Source: Candidatus Nitrospira allomarina
GTDB taxonomy: Bacteria; Nitrospirota; Nitrospiria; Nitrospirales; UBA8639
Direction: 5' to 3'
Length of the DNA stretch: 64,000 nucleotides
NCBI RefSeq assembly: GCF_032050975.1
Contig: NZ_CP116967.1
Coordinates: 2,601,001 to 2,665,000 of the forward strand
In this document: piece after piece, positions 18,654 to 27,090 of the stretch
Position numbering within the stretch: position 1 is the first letter of the stretch
Layout of the letters: each line of letters begins with the position of its first letter
Position numbers and translations under genes: made by a program
The notes under the pieces: generated by a model
What the model was told of the DNA's origin: nothing
The model's database searches: none
Seen by the model: only the letters and a program-made list of their open reading frames with translations

Positions 18654-19088
18654 ATGGATATTTATCAGGCGCTCAGAGAAGATCATCAAGAAGCTAAACA
18701 ACTATTCAGCCAAATCGAAGCCGCGGGGAAGAACAGTGATTCCCGGGAAAAACTGTTTCTCAAACTTAAGGATGCCTTGGAAGCGCATAGCGAAGCGGAA
18801 GAGCAGGTCTTCTATGCTCCCCTTCAAAAAAAGAAGGAGACAAAACAAAAAATCGAGCATGCCAACAAAGAGCACGAAAAAGTCACCACGTTGTTGAATG
18901 AAATCGAGGCAATGGATCACAATGATGAGAGTTGGTTGAAGAAGGTCACCAAACTGAAAGAAGATGTTCAACATCATATCCAGGAAGAAGAAGGCGAAAT
19001 TTTTAAGAACGCTCAGGGTATTCTTTCACAGCAACAGGCCGACCATATGGGTGAAGAATTCAAGCAGGTCAAGGAACAGAAGGTCTAG
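18654..19088 (+). CDS. Hemerythrin-type HHE cation-binding protein
   Basis: 144 residues, a four-helix HHE protein. Likely di-iron ligands are in REDHQEAKQLF, AHSEAEEQVFY, NKEHEKV and VQHHIQEEEGEIF. Such proteins bind oxygen, nitric oxide or iron in the cytoplasm, and in bacteria often belong to oxidative or nitrosative stress responses. GGGGAGGG precedes the ATG. It is followed 60 bases later by a small Cys-rich protein that may be in the same transcript. Confidence 0.9.
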   Translation: MDIYQALREDHQEAKQLFSQIEAAGKNSDSREKLFLKLKDALEAHSEAEEQVFYAPLQKKKETKQKIEHANKEHEKVTTLLNEIEAMDHNDESWLKKVTKLKEDVQHHIQEEEGEIFKNAQGILSQQQADHMGEEFKQVKEQKV

Positions 19089-19148
19089 GGAAAGAGGACT
19101 TGGACCTGCCTCGAAGACGGACATCTATGACCGGGATGGAGGAAAATA

Positions 19149-19370
19149 ATGGCGGATAAATGGGGATTGTGTAAAAGGTGCCAATGGTGGCAAATCGAAC
19201 CATCAGCAAATATTGAAGATGCTACAATGGGACTGTGTATCGATGAAAACCTTCAACCGTATCGATTGTTGGTCTCCGGCAATAGTGGATGCAATCGATT
19301 CATGAAAGGTAATCCGGCACAAGCGAAAGGGTCCTCTTCGCGGCCTCCGACTGCCGAGCCCACCCGATAA
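19149..19370 (+). CDS. Small cysteine-rich protein
   Basis: 73 residues. GGAGGAAAATA precedes the ATG. Four cysteines form the pattern CKRCQWW ... GLCID ... SGCNRF, suited to a zinc ribbon or small Fe-S site, with conserved-looking aromatic residues around them. The C-terminal 20 residues are polar and probably disordered. The family is not recognised. It lies between hemerythrin and the DUF2238 pair, all on the plus strand. Confidence 0.65.
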   Translation: MADKWGLCKRCQWWQIEPSANIEDATMGLCIDENLQPYRLLVSGNSGCNRFMKGNPAQAKGSSSRPPTAEPTR

Positions 19371-19398
19371 GGGAACGGGATTATGGCCTGCTGGTGAA

Positions 19399-19578
19399 AT
19401 GGGGGAATGTGAAGGCTGTCTCTCATTCGAACACGTCGGAGGGATCCATCAAAGGAAGGAATGGCGAACAGAGTTTGTTACGCCCGGTAGTCATCCATGG
19501 GTTCAACGAAGAATTCAACTCATAATATTGGCGGGAGGAATGGATCGTTCCGAACGCTCTGAGGGAGAGTTGATTTGA
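19399..19578 (+). CDS. Possible 59-residue protein overlapping the DUF2238 start
   Basis: Frame MGECEGCLSFEHVGG..., with one CxxC pair. Its TGA overlaps the TTG start of the next gene by three bases, which suggests coupling. There is no ribosome site before its ATG and the composition is only moderately protein-like, so this is tentative. Confidence 0.3.
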   Translation: MGECEGCLSFEHVGGIHQRKEWRTEFVTPGSHPWVQRRIQLIILAGGMDRSERSEGELI

Positions 19579-20240
19579 AGCTTCAAGTGGAGTACGGATT
19601 ATTGGTCTGGTATTTGGGGTTTTTCGTGTTTATGGGATTGGCTCCCAATGACCCCCAAAGTTGGGCCTTTGCAAATATCCTCCCGCTTCTCTTCGTCGGT
19701 GGGTTAACCATGACTCATCGGCGGTGGCCGTTTTCAATGGCTTCCTATATTCTCCTCACCGTGTTTCTGACGTTACATACGATAGGTTCTCACTATACTT
19801 ACGCACAAGTGCCGTTCGGCCTCTGGCTGGAAGAGTTCTTTGAATTGCCCCGGAACCATTTCGATCGGATTGTGCATTTTTGTTTCGGGTTGCTCTTCGC
19901 CCTGCCATTGCATGAACTCTTCTCCCGGATTTCCGGAATGGCTGCATGGCTCCGCTCCGGCATGGTCCTGATCACTCTGGTGGGGCTGGGGGGGGTGTGG
20001 GAAATTCTCGAATCCTGGGTTACCAGAATTGCCCATCCCGAATTAGGTCTAGCCTATCTGGGTGCCCAGGGAGATATCTGGGATCCACAGAAGGATATGG
20101 CCGCGACATTATATGGAGCATTAGCTTCTCTGGTGATCCTGGTAGGAGCACGGAAAATCACGGGGACCCGTTTCGCGATGACCCGGGAAAGGCCGGTGGA
20201 ACTTCCGCATGCAATTGACCACTGCGATAAGCGTCAATAA
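19575..20240 (+). CDS. DUF2238 (YjdF-like) inner-membrane protein, first copy
   Basis: 221 residues with about six transmembrane helices. TTG start at 19575, with GAGGGAGAG upstream. Family-typical stretches are TLHTIGSHYTYAQVPFG, LPRNHFDRIVHFCFGLL, GVWEILESW and GAQGDIWDPQKDM. These conserved His, Asp, Glu and Asn residues suggest a metal or proton site in the membrane, but the function is unknown. The second copy follows with a 32-base overlap, so the two are co-transcribed. Confidence 0.85.
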   Translation: MKLQVEYGLLVWYLGFFVFMGLAPNDPQSWAFANILPLLFVGGLTMTHRRWPFSMASYILLTVFLTLHTIGSHYTYAQVPFGLWLEEFFELPRNHFDRIVHFCFGLLFALPLHELFSRISGMAAWLRSGMVLITLVGLGGVWEILESWVTRIAHPELGLAYLGAQGDIWDPQKDMAATLYGALASLVILVGARKITGTRFAMTRERPVELPHAIDHCDKRQ

Positions 20241-20871
20241 TCAGAAGTCGTTTAAGGACCGGACTCTCCTTCACGGGTTAATAGCCTGGTATGCGGTGTT
20301 TTGGATATTGCTCGCCATAGAACCGCTCGACCGGCATGATTGGTTTCTCGAAAATATTTTAGCGATAGGACTGGTCATTGTCCTTGTCGCGACGTATCGA
20401 TGGTTTCCCTTATCGGACGTTTCCTATATTTTCCTCACGGTGTTTATGACCCTCCATGCGATCGGAGCCCATTATACCTATTCAAACGTCCCGCTGGGAT
20501 TCTGGATGCAGGATTGGTGGGGATTTGAGCGCAATCATTTTGACCGTATCGCGCATTTTTCATTCGGGCTGCTCCTGGCTTATCCTTTAAGGGAGTTATT
20601 CCTTCGCCGGGTCAATGTGCGTGGGTTCTGGGCTTATTATCTCCCCATTAGCGGAATATTGGCCCTCAGTGGATTCTTCGAAATTATCGAATCGTGGGTG
20701 GCTCTTCTCGTTAGTCCGGAATTGGGGGAGGCCTATCTGGGCACTCAGGGGGACGAATGGGATGCACAAAAAGATATGACGGTGGCGGTCATCGGGGCTT
20801 TTTTCACAATCATGCTGACCTATGTTCTTTCCAAGTTAGCGTCACAAAAATCTCCACCGACTTCTTCCTAG
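20209..20871 (+). CDS. DUF2238 inner-membrane protein, second copy
   Basis: 220 residues, a paralogue of the preceding gene with the same key stretches (TLHAIGAHYTYSNVPLG, ERNHFDRIAHFSFGLLL, GFFEIIESW, GTQGDEWDAQKDM). The two proteins share about half their residues in these blocks but little elsewhere, so the duplication is old. The ATG lies inside the first gene, and later starts would lose little. They may form a heterodimer. Confidence 0.85.
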   Translation: MQLTTAISVNNQKSFKDRTLLHGLIAWYAVFWILLAIEPLDRHDWFLENILAIGLVIVLVATYRWFPLSDVSYIFLTVFMTLHAIGAHYTYSNVPLGFWMQDWWGFERNHFDRIAHFSFGLLLAYPLRELFLRRVNVRGFWAYYLPISGILALSGFFEIIESWVALLVSPELGEAYLGTQGDEWDAQKDMTVAVIGAFFTIMLTYVLSKLASQKSPPTSS

Positions 20872-20888
20872 CATTTTGTCAATTTCCA

Positions 20889-22256
20889 ATGCTTCGACTC
20901 TCCACTGCGCATTTTATCCCGATCCATGCTCAAAGATATGTTTTCAGGGGACCAATCCGGCAGGAGTCTTTTCGCCAAACTCTCAACCATCTAGGCATGT
21001 TGGCCTTGTGCATATGTCTGGTGATGATTTCCCCTCGGTTCGCATCGGGAGAAGGAACCGACACGCCGCTTGCCGGAGAACCCCATCATACGGAAATCTT
21101 TGGACAGGAAATTTATGTCCCTCCACGGGATCGCCGACATGTGACGGCGATCAATATCGGGATGAATTGGATTCCGGACGGACCCAAGCGGTTAGAGCTT
21201 CTCCCTTTCGGTGCGTTGTTTGTCTGGCGCAATTGGGAGGACGAAAACCAGCGGTTTCGGGGGACATTCTCAGGGGTATTCAATGACATCCAGTATCAGC
21301 GGGGTCTGTCATCAACCAGCCCATGGTTTGCCGCCATGACATTTGAAAATGTGATCATTCCATTCGGCCGATATGAATATGTAGAAGGACAGGCTATCAA
21401 GGACGTGGAATTGGAATGGAATTATTTCTTTGGGGGGATTGGTATCGGGTATCGCACGCCGTTATCCCCGGGGGGGCAGGATAATGCCGCTGAATTTTCT
21501 TTAACGTATGAACCCGGTTACCGTTGGTTCGATCGCAGTTCAAAAACCTCCAATAATTTCATTGTGCCCCAGAACACGTATGAAGGCCGAGTCCATGCCC
21601 GGCTTCGGATAGATAAATTCGAACGAAATCTTATGGAGTTGCTTCATCACGGATTCGCTTTCGGAGGCGATGCCCTCTACGGACATCGGGCTCATTGGCG
21701 TCAGTGGGGAGATCCGGCATTCGAGACCCCGGATAACCATGATGACCGCACATTTATGATGGCCAGCTTCTATGCCGCCCTCGCAGGGAAGGTACCCTGG
21801 GTACCGACAGAGCGGCACAGATTGATTGTCACGATGTATGGTGGAATCGGGAAGAACCTTGACCGGTTTTCCACTTTCCGGTTGCCTGGGCGTCCCACGG
21901 GGTATGAATGGGAAGCGCTCTCCCGTCCTCTCATTCCGGGAGTAGCCTTTAATGAATTGTTTCCTCGGAAATACGCGATTGCAAATTTCACCTACCGGTA
22001 TGAGGCGTTGTTTTTTTTGTATCCGTATATTCGAGGAACCTGGTCCGCGATTGAACGAGCCCGTTTCACCGGAGATGGTTCTATTCGTAATCAGGTCGAT
22101 ATGCTGCCGGCGGTGGGAGGCGGAATCGTCAGTGGGGCTCCATGGGGTTCACAAATAGAGATCAATTATAGTTATAACTTTGGCATATACCGTGATCGCC
22201 ATGGGCCGAAGCTGGGAGGAAATAGTGTCGTGGTGTTTTGGTCAAAGCTTCTTTAA
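20889..22256 (+). CDS. Outer-membrane-type exported protein of unknown function
   Basis: 455 residues from the ATG at 20889, 17 bases after the second DUF2238 gene. The hydrophobic signal core is LGMLALCICLVMISPRFASG, so 20997 is a possible alternative start. The mature part is rich in aromatic residues and alternating strands (GYRTPLSPGGQ, FSLTYEPGYRWF, YKYAIANFTYRYEALFFLYPYIRG-like stretches) and ends in a beta-strand with a C-terminal hydrophobic residue (VVVFWSKLL), as in outer-membrane barrels. No specific family is recognised. It is probably in an operon with the DUF2238 pair. Confidence 0.7.
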   Translation: MLRLSTAHFIPIHAQRYVFRGPIRQESFRQTLNHLGMLALCICLVMISPRFASGEGTDTPLAGEPHHTEIFGQEIYVPPRDRRHVTAINIGMNWIPDGPKRLELLPFGALFVWRNWEDENQRFRGTFSGVFNDIQYQRGLSSTSPWFAAMTFENVIIPFGRYEYVEGQAIKDVELEWNYFFGGIGIGYRTPLSPGGQDNAAEFSLTYEPGYRWFDRSSKTSNNFIVPQNTYEGRVHARLRIDKFERNLMELLHHGFAFGGDALYGHRAHWRQWGDPAFETPDNHDDRTFMMASFYAALAGKVPWVPTERHRLIVTMYGGIGKNLDRFSTFRLPGRPTGYEWEALSRPLIPGVAFNELFPRKYAIANFTYRYEALFFLYPYIRGTWSAIERARFTGDGSIRNQVDMLPAVGGGIVSGAPWGSQIEINYSYNFGIYRDRHGPKLGGNSVVVFWSKLL

Positions 22257-22341
22257 CACGACGCGAGACCTTCCCGCATCCGAATGTTTTCATGAGGATC
22301 AGGATGAGAATCCTTGCCTTTTCTTTTTTCTTTCGATACGG

Positions 22342-22545
22342 TCAGTTCCGTTCTTGAGTCGGGACCTGTGGATCGACATGCACTTCTGTTTGAACCACCC
22401 CATAAAAGATCGTCGCCAGGGACAGAATCAACAAAAAATAAAAGGCCACACGCGCCGGTCCTAAAATAGGGGTCGAAACGACTCCGAATCCAATTACGGC
22501 AAAAAGTCCTGCAATGATGAGTAATATGAAACCGATGGTGAGCAT
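22342..22545 (-). CDS. Small two-helix membrane protein (DUF1328-like)
   Basis: 67 residues. The ATG at 22545 follows AAGGAGG at proper spacing, so the longer upstream frame is rejected. Two hydrophobic segments (LTIGFILLIIAGLFAVIGFG and VAFYFLLILSLATIFYGVV) are joined by a short polar turn, then a charged tail. The layout is that of DUF1328/UPF0391 stress-associated membrane proteins. Function unknown. Confidence 0.7.
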   Translation of the reverse strand: MLTIGFILLIIAGLFAVIGFGVVSTPILGPARVAFYFLLILSLATIFYGVVQTEVHVDPQVPTQERN

Positions 22546-22934
22546 GGGTACCTCCTTTTTCGCAGGCAAGTAACCGATTTGAAAAAGTTTTCGGCCAGGG
22601 GTTTCCCCTTCACGGCCTTTCGGAAGAGCTAAATACTTATTCAGCATTTTTATGGCTCTTTGAACGACTTCAGCCGTATGGAGAGCGTTCCGTCCGGTGG
22701 TTTGCACGATTTGTTCGCGACCACTGAATCCATCGACAACGACTCATTCATGTTTTGCCGATGACTCCCGAATCTTCGGAAGAAAATTTCGTTCATCAGA
22801 TATTGTTCCTATCCGCACCACGCCCAGCGTTGTAGAATTCCAGGTTTACGTCCCATCCGATTTTGACATGGCAGCGGAAAAATTCTAGGCCAAAACCTCA
22901 CAGGGATCGATCCTGGTGTCAGCCTGCGGCAGAG
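22546..22934. other. Intergenic, no gene supported
   Basis: 389 bases upstream of the small membrane protein. A minus-strand frame without a start (GREQIVQTTGRNALH...) runs into it, but has no ribosome site. Nothing else was seen. Confidence 0.4.
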
Positions 22935-23114
22935 CTACCATTTATCGACCCCGTTACCAATTACACGCTTCTTTTCACCGGCCTCATCGTTTCCACAAAA
23001 CCCCCGGTCTTGTTTTTTACTTTCAAGGTATTCGTACGCAAGGTAAATGGCCGCCCCCATCGCACGCTTAGGGAGAATGGGGTTGGTGTCTTCGATGTTT
23101 TCATTGATCACCAC
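22935..23114 (-). CDS. Small hypothetical protein, GTG start
   Basis: 59 residues. A GTG at 23114 follows GAGGG at about nine bases. The product reads MVINENIEDTNPILPKRAMG, then AAIYLAYEYLESKKQ, then a polar tail ending VDKW. The mix of an amphipathic helix and a charged tail is protein-like, unlike other frames here. It lies 190 bases downstream of the TPP enzyme on the same strand. The family is unknown. Confidence 0.45.
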   Translation of the reverse strand: MVINENIEDTNPILPKRAMGAAIYLAYEYLESKKQDRGFCGNDEAGEKKRVIGNGVDKW

Positions 23115-23306
23115 AATTTGAATCCCTCACCCAATCCTCATAAAAACACTGATTTTTTCAATAATCGTGCAACTGGACAGAACCCGTGACGAAGAAAAGA
23201 GTGGCCCAGAGAAGAAAGGAGAAGGGAACAAAATTTTCGAGCTCCTGATTTCTGAAGCCTCGCCAGCGTCCTCTTCTCAAGGCTACGAATTTCTCCACCT
23301 TATCTG

Positions 23307-25058
23307 TTACACAAGTTCCCGTACCCGATCTGACAAGGCCGTCATAGCAATTTTCACCCGGTTCGGTTCGCCTCTTACCAACGATTCCGCAAATTTGGCG
23401 GCTTGGCTCATCGTAATGTTGGCAGGCATCGGAGGTTCAAAAGGATCGACGATGGCTTGTACCAATACCGGCCCCGGTGTTTGGAAGGCCTGGTCGATGA
23501 TGGAACCACAATCCGCAGGATCGTCAACGGTTAGTCCGGTTCCTCCGCATGCCTGAGCGACGAGGGCAAAGTCGATGGGATGCAGTTCGCACCCATATTC
23601 GGGATTTCCTAGAAACACCATCTGTTCCCACTTAATCTGGCCAAGCGTATTGTTTTTGATGACGAACACTTTCACGGGCAATTGATATTTGACACAGGTG
23701 GCGAACTCAGCCATGAGCATCGAAAAACCCCCATCTCCCACAAAGGCGATACATTGACGATCCGGATAGGCGATTTGTGCGGCAATTGCATAGGGTAAGC
23801 CACAGGCCATGGAGGCCAGGGTGCCGGATACCGTGTGCTTCTGCCCTCGTTTGGCCGGGATTTGCCTGGCCCACCAGGTCGTGATTGTTCCCGAATCACA
23901 GGAAACGATGGCGTGGTCAGAAAGACGTTTACCGAGTTCCCAGGCCACCACCTGGGGTTTCATGGGTTTGTCTTTTCGAGTTCCGCGTTCTTCCATCAAT
24001 GTCCGCCATTTGGCCATTGCCGTTTGTGCCCGTTCCAAAAATTTCCGGTGTTTATTCCGTTGCAACATCGGCAAGAGCTCCTGGAGGGTTTTTCGGCAGC
24101 CGCCAACCAAGCCGACTTCCACCGGGTACCGCAGCCCGATTCGCGCCGGATCAAGATCGATCTGGACGGCCCGGGCCTGTCCGGGCTTGGGATAAAATTC
24201 CATATAGGGAAAGGACGTTCCGATCAGAAGCAGGGTATCGCAATCCTCCAGGGCCTCCTGAGAGGGTGCGGTTCCCAGCAATCCGATGCCCCCCGTTGTA
24301 TAGGGACTGTCATCAGGCACCGAGGCTTTGCCTAACAACGGTTTAATAATCGGGGCTCCAAGAGTCTCTGCTAATTGTTCCAATTCATCTGTGGCCTCAA
24401 GTGCCCCGGCTCCGGCCATAATGGCAATCCGTTTTCCGACATTCAGCACTTCTGCGGCTTCATACAGGTCCGACTCATTGGGCAGGCGGGCGCTACGGGA
24501 AAAAACCTCCATCGAATGGTGCGGAATGTTTCGTTGGGAGTAGCCTTTGTCGGCTTTTGTTTCCTGAAGATCCACCGGGAAATTAATATGAGCCACCCCA
24601 CGATATCCCAGGGCGGTCCGACATGCGAGATCCACCACATTTTCAAGATGTGTCGCGCTCATCACGCGGGTGTTATAGACCGAGACATCTTCAAAGACTC
24701 TGGTGAGATCGACATCCTGTTGGGCATGGGTATCAATCAAATCGTGAAAATGATGACCGGTAATAGCCAGTACCGGTTGTTTCTCCATTTTGGCATCATA
24801 CAAACCATTCAGCAGATGAAGCCCTCCAGGCCCTGATGTGGCCAGGCACACGCCAAGCTTTCCCGTGTATTTAGCATACCCGCATGCCATCCAGGCCGCT
24901 GATTCTTCGTGGCGCACCTGTATGAACCTCATCACTTCTTTGCGTTGCCGCAGAGCTTCCATAATTCCATTAATGCCGTCTCCGGGAAGACCGAATATGA
25001 CCTCTACCCCCCAATTTTGAAGCTTCTCTATCAACACGTCCGCGGCGGTTTTTGTCAT
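23307..25058 (-). CDS. Thiamine-diphosphate enzyme, pyruvate oxidase-like
   Basis: 583 residues, close to E. coli PoxB. The N-terminal pyrimidine-binding domain has the catalytic Glu in RHEESAAWMA. The central domain is about 190-340. The C-terminal domain has the Mg-TPP motif GDGGFSMLMAEF...NN. Related enzymes decarboxylate pyruvate to acetate (with FAD and quinone) or form other acyl products. The exact reaction is uncertain, although the ordering GLPGDGINGIMEAL and SGPGGLHLLNGLYDA is typical of PoxB. GAGGAA precedes the ATG. It is the last gene of a four-gene operon with the ASRT protein (54-base gap). Confidence 0.85.
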   Translation of the reverse strand: MTKTAADVLIEKLQNWGVEVIFGLPGDGINGIMEALRQRKEVMRFIQVRHEESAAWMACGYAKYTGKLGVCLATSGPGGLHLLNGLYDAKMEKQPVLAITGHHFHDLIDTHAQQDVDLTRVFEDVSVYNTRVMSATHLENVVDLACRTALGYRGVAHINFPVDLQETKADKGYSQRNIPHHSMEVFSRSARLPNESDLYEAAEVLNVGKRIAIMAGAGALEATDELEQLAETLGAPIIKPLLGKASVPDDSPYTTGGIGLLGTAPSQEALEDCDTLLLIGTSFPYMEFYPKPGQARAVQIDLDPARIGLRYPVEVGLVGGCRKTLQELLPMLQRNKHRKFLERAQTAMAKWRTLMEERGTRKDKPMKPQVVAWELGKRLSDHAIVSCDSGTITTWWARQIPAKRGQKHTVSGTLASMACGLPYAIAAQIAYPDRQCIAFVGDGGFSMLMAEFATCVKYQLPVKVFVIKNNTLGQIKWEQMVFLGNPEYGCELHPIDFALVAQACGGTGLTVDDPADCGSIIDQAFQTPGPVLVQAIVDPFEPPMPANITMSQAAKFAESLVRGEPNRVKIAMTALSDRVRELV

Positions 25059-25111
25059 GCTCTGAGTTCCTCTCTGGTTTACTCAGCGTTGAAACAACGG
25101 GATTGACGTCT

Positions 25112-25492
25112 TTACGAATGGTCGGTATATGCCATGGTAGACAGGAGAGCATTCTCGGCCTGTCGGGAATCCAGCCTGGTGTGTTGCAATACAATTGGCA
25201 CATCGGACTCGAACATGCTTGCGAAATCTGTATCCCTGGGTATGGGTTCAGGGTCTTCCAAATCATTAAAACGGATATGACTCGTTCGACGAGGGGGGAC
25301 GGTGATATGATAGGGCCCCACCGGGTCCCGGTCTGTATAAAAAATTGTGACAAGCACATGCGCCGGATCGTCGGAAACATTCAAGAGGCATGCGGTTTCA
25401 TGACTCGTCATCTGCGGCTCCGGTCCATGGCTTTCCGCAGGGATATATCCTTCAGGAATAGCCCATCGTTTAGCCCCCATGGATTGACTCAT
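25112..25492 (-). CDS. Sensory rhodopsin transducer (ASRT) family protein
   Basis: 126 residues, matching the Anabaena sensory rhodopsin transducer family nearly end to end: WAIPEGYIPAESHGPEPQ, VGPYHITVPPRRTSHIRFND, IPRDTDFASMFESDVPIV and QHTRLDSRQAENALLST. ASRT is a small soluble beta-sandwich tetramer that binds sensory rhodopsin in Anabaena. Most homologues occur without a rhodopsin, as here, and may bind carbohydrate. The start at 25492 is fixed by the ATGA overlap with the upstream 59-residue gene. Its operon partners are a sugar-type oxidoreductase and a TPP enzyme, which points to a metabolic role rather than light sensing. Confidence 0.9.
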   Translation of the reverse strand: MSQSMGAKRWAIPEGYIPAESHGPEPQMTSHETACLLNVSDDPAHVLVTIFYTDRDPVGPYHITVPPRRTSHIRFNDLEDPEPIPRDTDFASMFESDVPIVLQHTRLDSRQAENALLSTMAYTDHS

Positions 25493-25668
25493 GACATTAT
25501 GTCTTCTTCTGCGGAAGTTCCTTGAGCTTTTCCAACATGTCCTTGCCGATGGCGACGTTCCCATTCCCTATCTAATGCCGCCTCAACAAGATAGGAAGGT
25601 AAAGACGGATCGATATTTTCCGAGGAATGTGACCCTTGAGAACCAATGGTGTTCGACTGTTCATTCAT
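25489..25668 (-). CDS. 59-residue protein translationally coupled to ASRT
   Basis: ATG at 25668 (AAAGGAAAGG upstream); its TGA overlaps the ASRT start (ATGA). The product begins MNEQSNTIGSQGSHSS, is disordered and polar at first, and then has a helix (YLVEAALDREWERRHR). The tight overlap and the conserved-looking helix support a real gene. The family is unknown. It could be a partner or regulator of the ASRT protein. Confidence 0.6.
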   Translation of the reverse strand: MNEQSNTIGSQGSHSSENIDPSLPSYLVEAALDREWERRHRQGHVGKAQGTSAEEDIMS

Positions 25669-25716
25669 TGAATAAATTCCTTTCCTTTTATTTATAGGAT
25701 GAATGAAAATGGTTCA

Positions 25717-26850
25717 TCACGATCCTGAGGGACTCTGAGCATGGATGAGTCGGGGCTTTTTAACCGGCGGACGGCGAAGGCTTTGCCGAAGCGTTGGACG
25801 CCGTTTTCGCTCCACGCCTTTGAGCGGGACCGGTTGGCCTTTGTGGGCTGAACGATACAGAGCTTCGATAATGCGGACATCATGGAGACCCTCATCACCT
25901 GCCGGTTCAGGAACCGTATCATTTACAATGCAATCCGAAAATTTCAAAAGTTGTGGAGCAAATTGATCACGTTTGGAAAAGGTGTGCTTGTTCTCTTTCC
26001 CGTTCACCGTAAGGTAATGAGTAATGGGGTCGACATATTCGTAGGCCGATGTCACCCGCAGTTGCCCCTTGGTCCCCACAATCCGAAACTCGGAAACGTC
26101 AGCGGCTCCAAAACTACAGATGAAGGTGGCCAACCGATCATCGGGAAATTGAAGCGTCACCGCGCTCATTTCTTCCACTTCGTCGAATCTGCCGGTACCC
26201 TGTCCGGCGGTGTGGGCAAATACCTGAATAGGTTCCGCCTGAAATAGATTCCGGGCGGCATTCACACAATAAATGCCGATATCCCACAGCGTTCCTCCAC
26301 CGGTCTCTTCCCGTAACCGGATATTATTTTTATCTTTGACCGGAAGGCTAAATGCAGATTGAAAGTACCGGGGTGTGCCGATTTTCCCTGATTGAACCAT
26401 TTGTATGGCCCGAAGGTTGGCCTCTTCAAAATGAAGCCGATAGGCGACCATTAATTTGACATCATGATGGTCCGCTGTGCGAATCATGGTTTCACATTCC
26501 TTGACTGATAAGGCCATGGGTTTTTCGCACAATACATGGACGCCCGCTTTGGCAGCTCTGATGGTATATTCGCAGTGCAAATGATTGGGAAGCGCAATAT
26601 ACACCGCATCAATTTCTTCCTTTTCCAGGCATTCTTCATATTGTTCATAGGAATAGAGACCGTTGATGCCGTATTTTTTTCCCAATTCCTTCAATTTTTT
26701 GGGATCATCGGAGATTAAAGCTGCCAATGCCGAGTTTTTCTTTGCATGTCCAAATGCCGGAAGTACGGCGACTTGAGCGATATAACCCAATCCCACCACC
26801 GCGTAACGAATTTTCCTGGTGGGAAATGTCCTTTTGAGCGATCGTGCCAT
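25717..26850 (-). CDS. Gfo/Idh/MocA family oxidoreductase
   Basis: 377 residues. The N-terminal Rossmann domain starts YAVVGLGYIAQVAVLPAF, and the catalytic signature CEKPMAL follows at about 110. The C-terminal alpha/beta domain contains GGGTLWDIGIYCVNAARNLF, as in glucose-fructose oxidoreductases. It probably oxidises or epimerises a sugar or cyclitol with NAD(P). The C-terminal 35 residues are Arg/Pro/Lys-rich and unusual. AAGGAG precedes the ATG. It is the first gene of the operon, and a CCAGGGTT site (26942-26949) lies 91 bases upstream and points toward it. Confidence 0.9.
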   Translation of the reverse strand: MARSLKRTFPTRKIRYAVVGLGYIAQVAVLPAFGHAKKNSALAALISDDPKKLKELGKKYGINGLYSYEQYEECLEKEEIDAVYIALPNHLHCEYTIRAAKAGVHVLCEKPMALSVKECETMIRTADHHDVKLMVAYRLHFEEANLRAIQMVQSGKIGTPRYFQSAFSLPVKDKNNIRLREETGGGTLWDIGIYCVNAARNLFQAEPIQVFAHTAGQGTGRFDEVEEMSAVTLQFPDDRLATFICSFGAADVSEFRIVGTKGQLRVTSAYEYVDPITHYLTVNGKENKHTFSKRDQFAPQLLKFSDCIVNDTVPEPAGDEGLHDVRIIEALYRSAHKGQPVPLKGVERKRRPTLRQSLRRPPVKKPRLIHAQSPSGS

Positions 26851-26941
26851 CTGGGAGCTCCTTGAAATCGTGTCAAAAGAGTAAGACCGACCAATTACCT
26901 AAAGCTTGTATCAGCGTTTTTATCGAAAATGAACTGGAAAG

Positions 26942-26949
26942 AACCCTGG
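26942..26949 (-). promoter_or_regulatory. CCAGGGTT motif upstream of the Gfo/Idh operon
   Basis: Exact octamer on the minus strand within the palindrome GAACCagGGTTC, about 91 bases before the oxidoreductase start. GATAAAAACG follows downstream in the same direction. Confidence 0.35.
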
Positions 26950-27038
26950 TTCCAAGAAATATCAGCCGAGATTGACAATACAGGCCTGGAAGAGAGTCCA
27001 AAGAGAGAGGAAGGGTTGCGAAGGGGGGAACAAAGTCA

Positions 27039-27071
27039 AACGGGAAAAAGCCCAGATGGCTTTTTCCCGTT
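27039..27071 (-). terminator. Hairpin after the PRC-barrel gene
   Basis: AACGGGAAAAAGCC (27039-27052) pairs with GGCTTTTTCCCGTT (27058-27071) as a perfect 14-bp stem with a 5-base loop. It begins about 20 bases after the stop of the PRC-barrel gene. The run of T inside the stem could help pausing on either strand. Confidence 0.65.
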
Positions 27072-27090
27072 GACGGAGGATGAGGTAATT

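Noticed and set aside
25112-25492. Light-sensing system around the ASRT protein
   Set aside because: No rhodopsin gene or retinal-synthesis gene is in the window, and the operon is metabolic.
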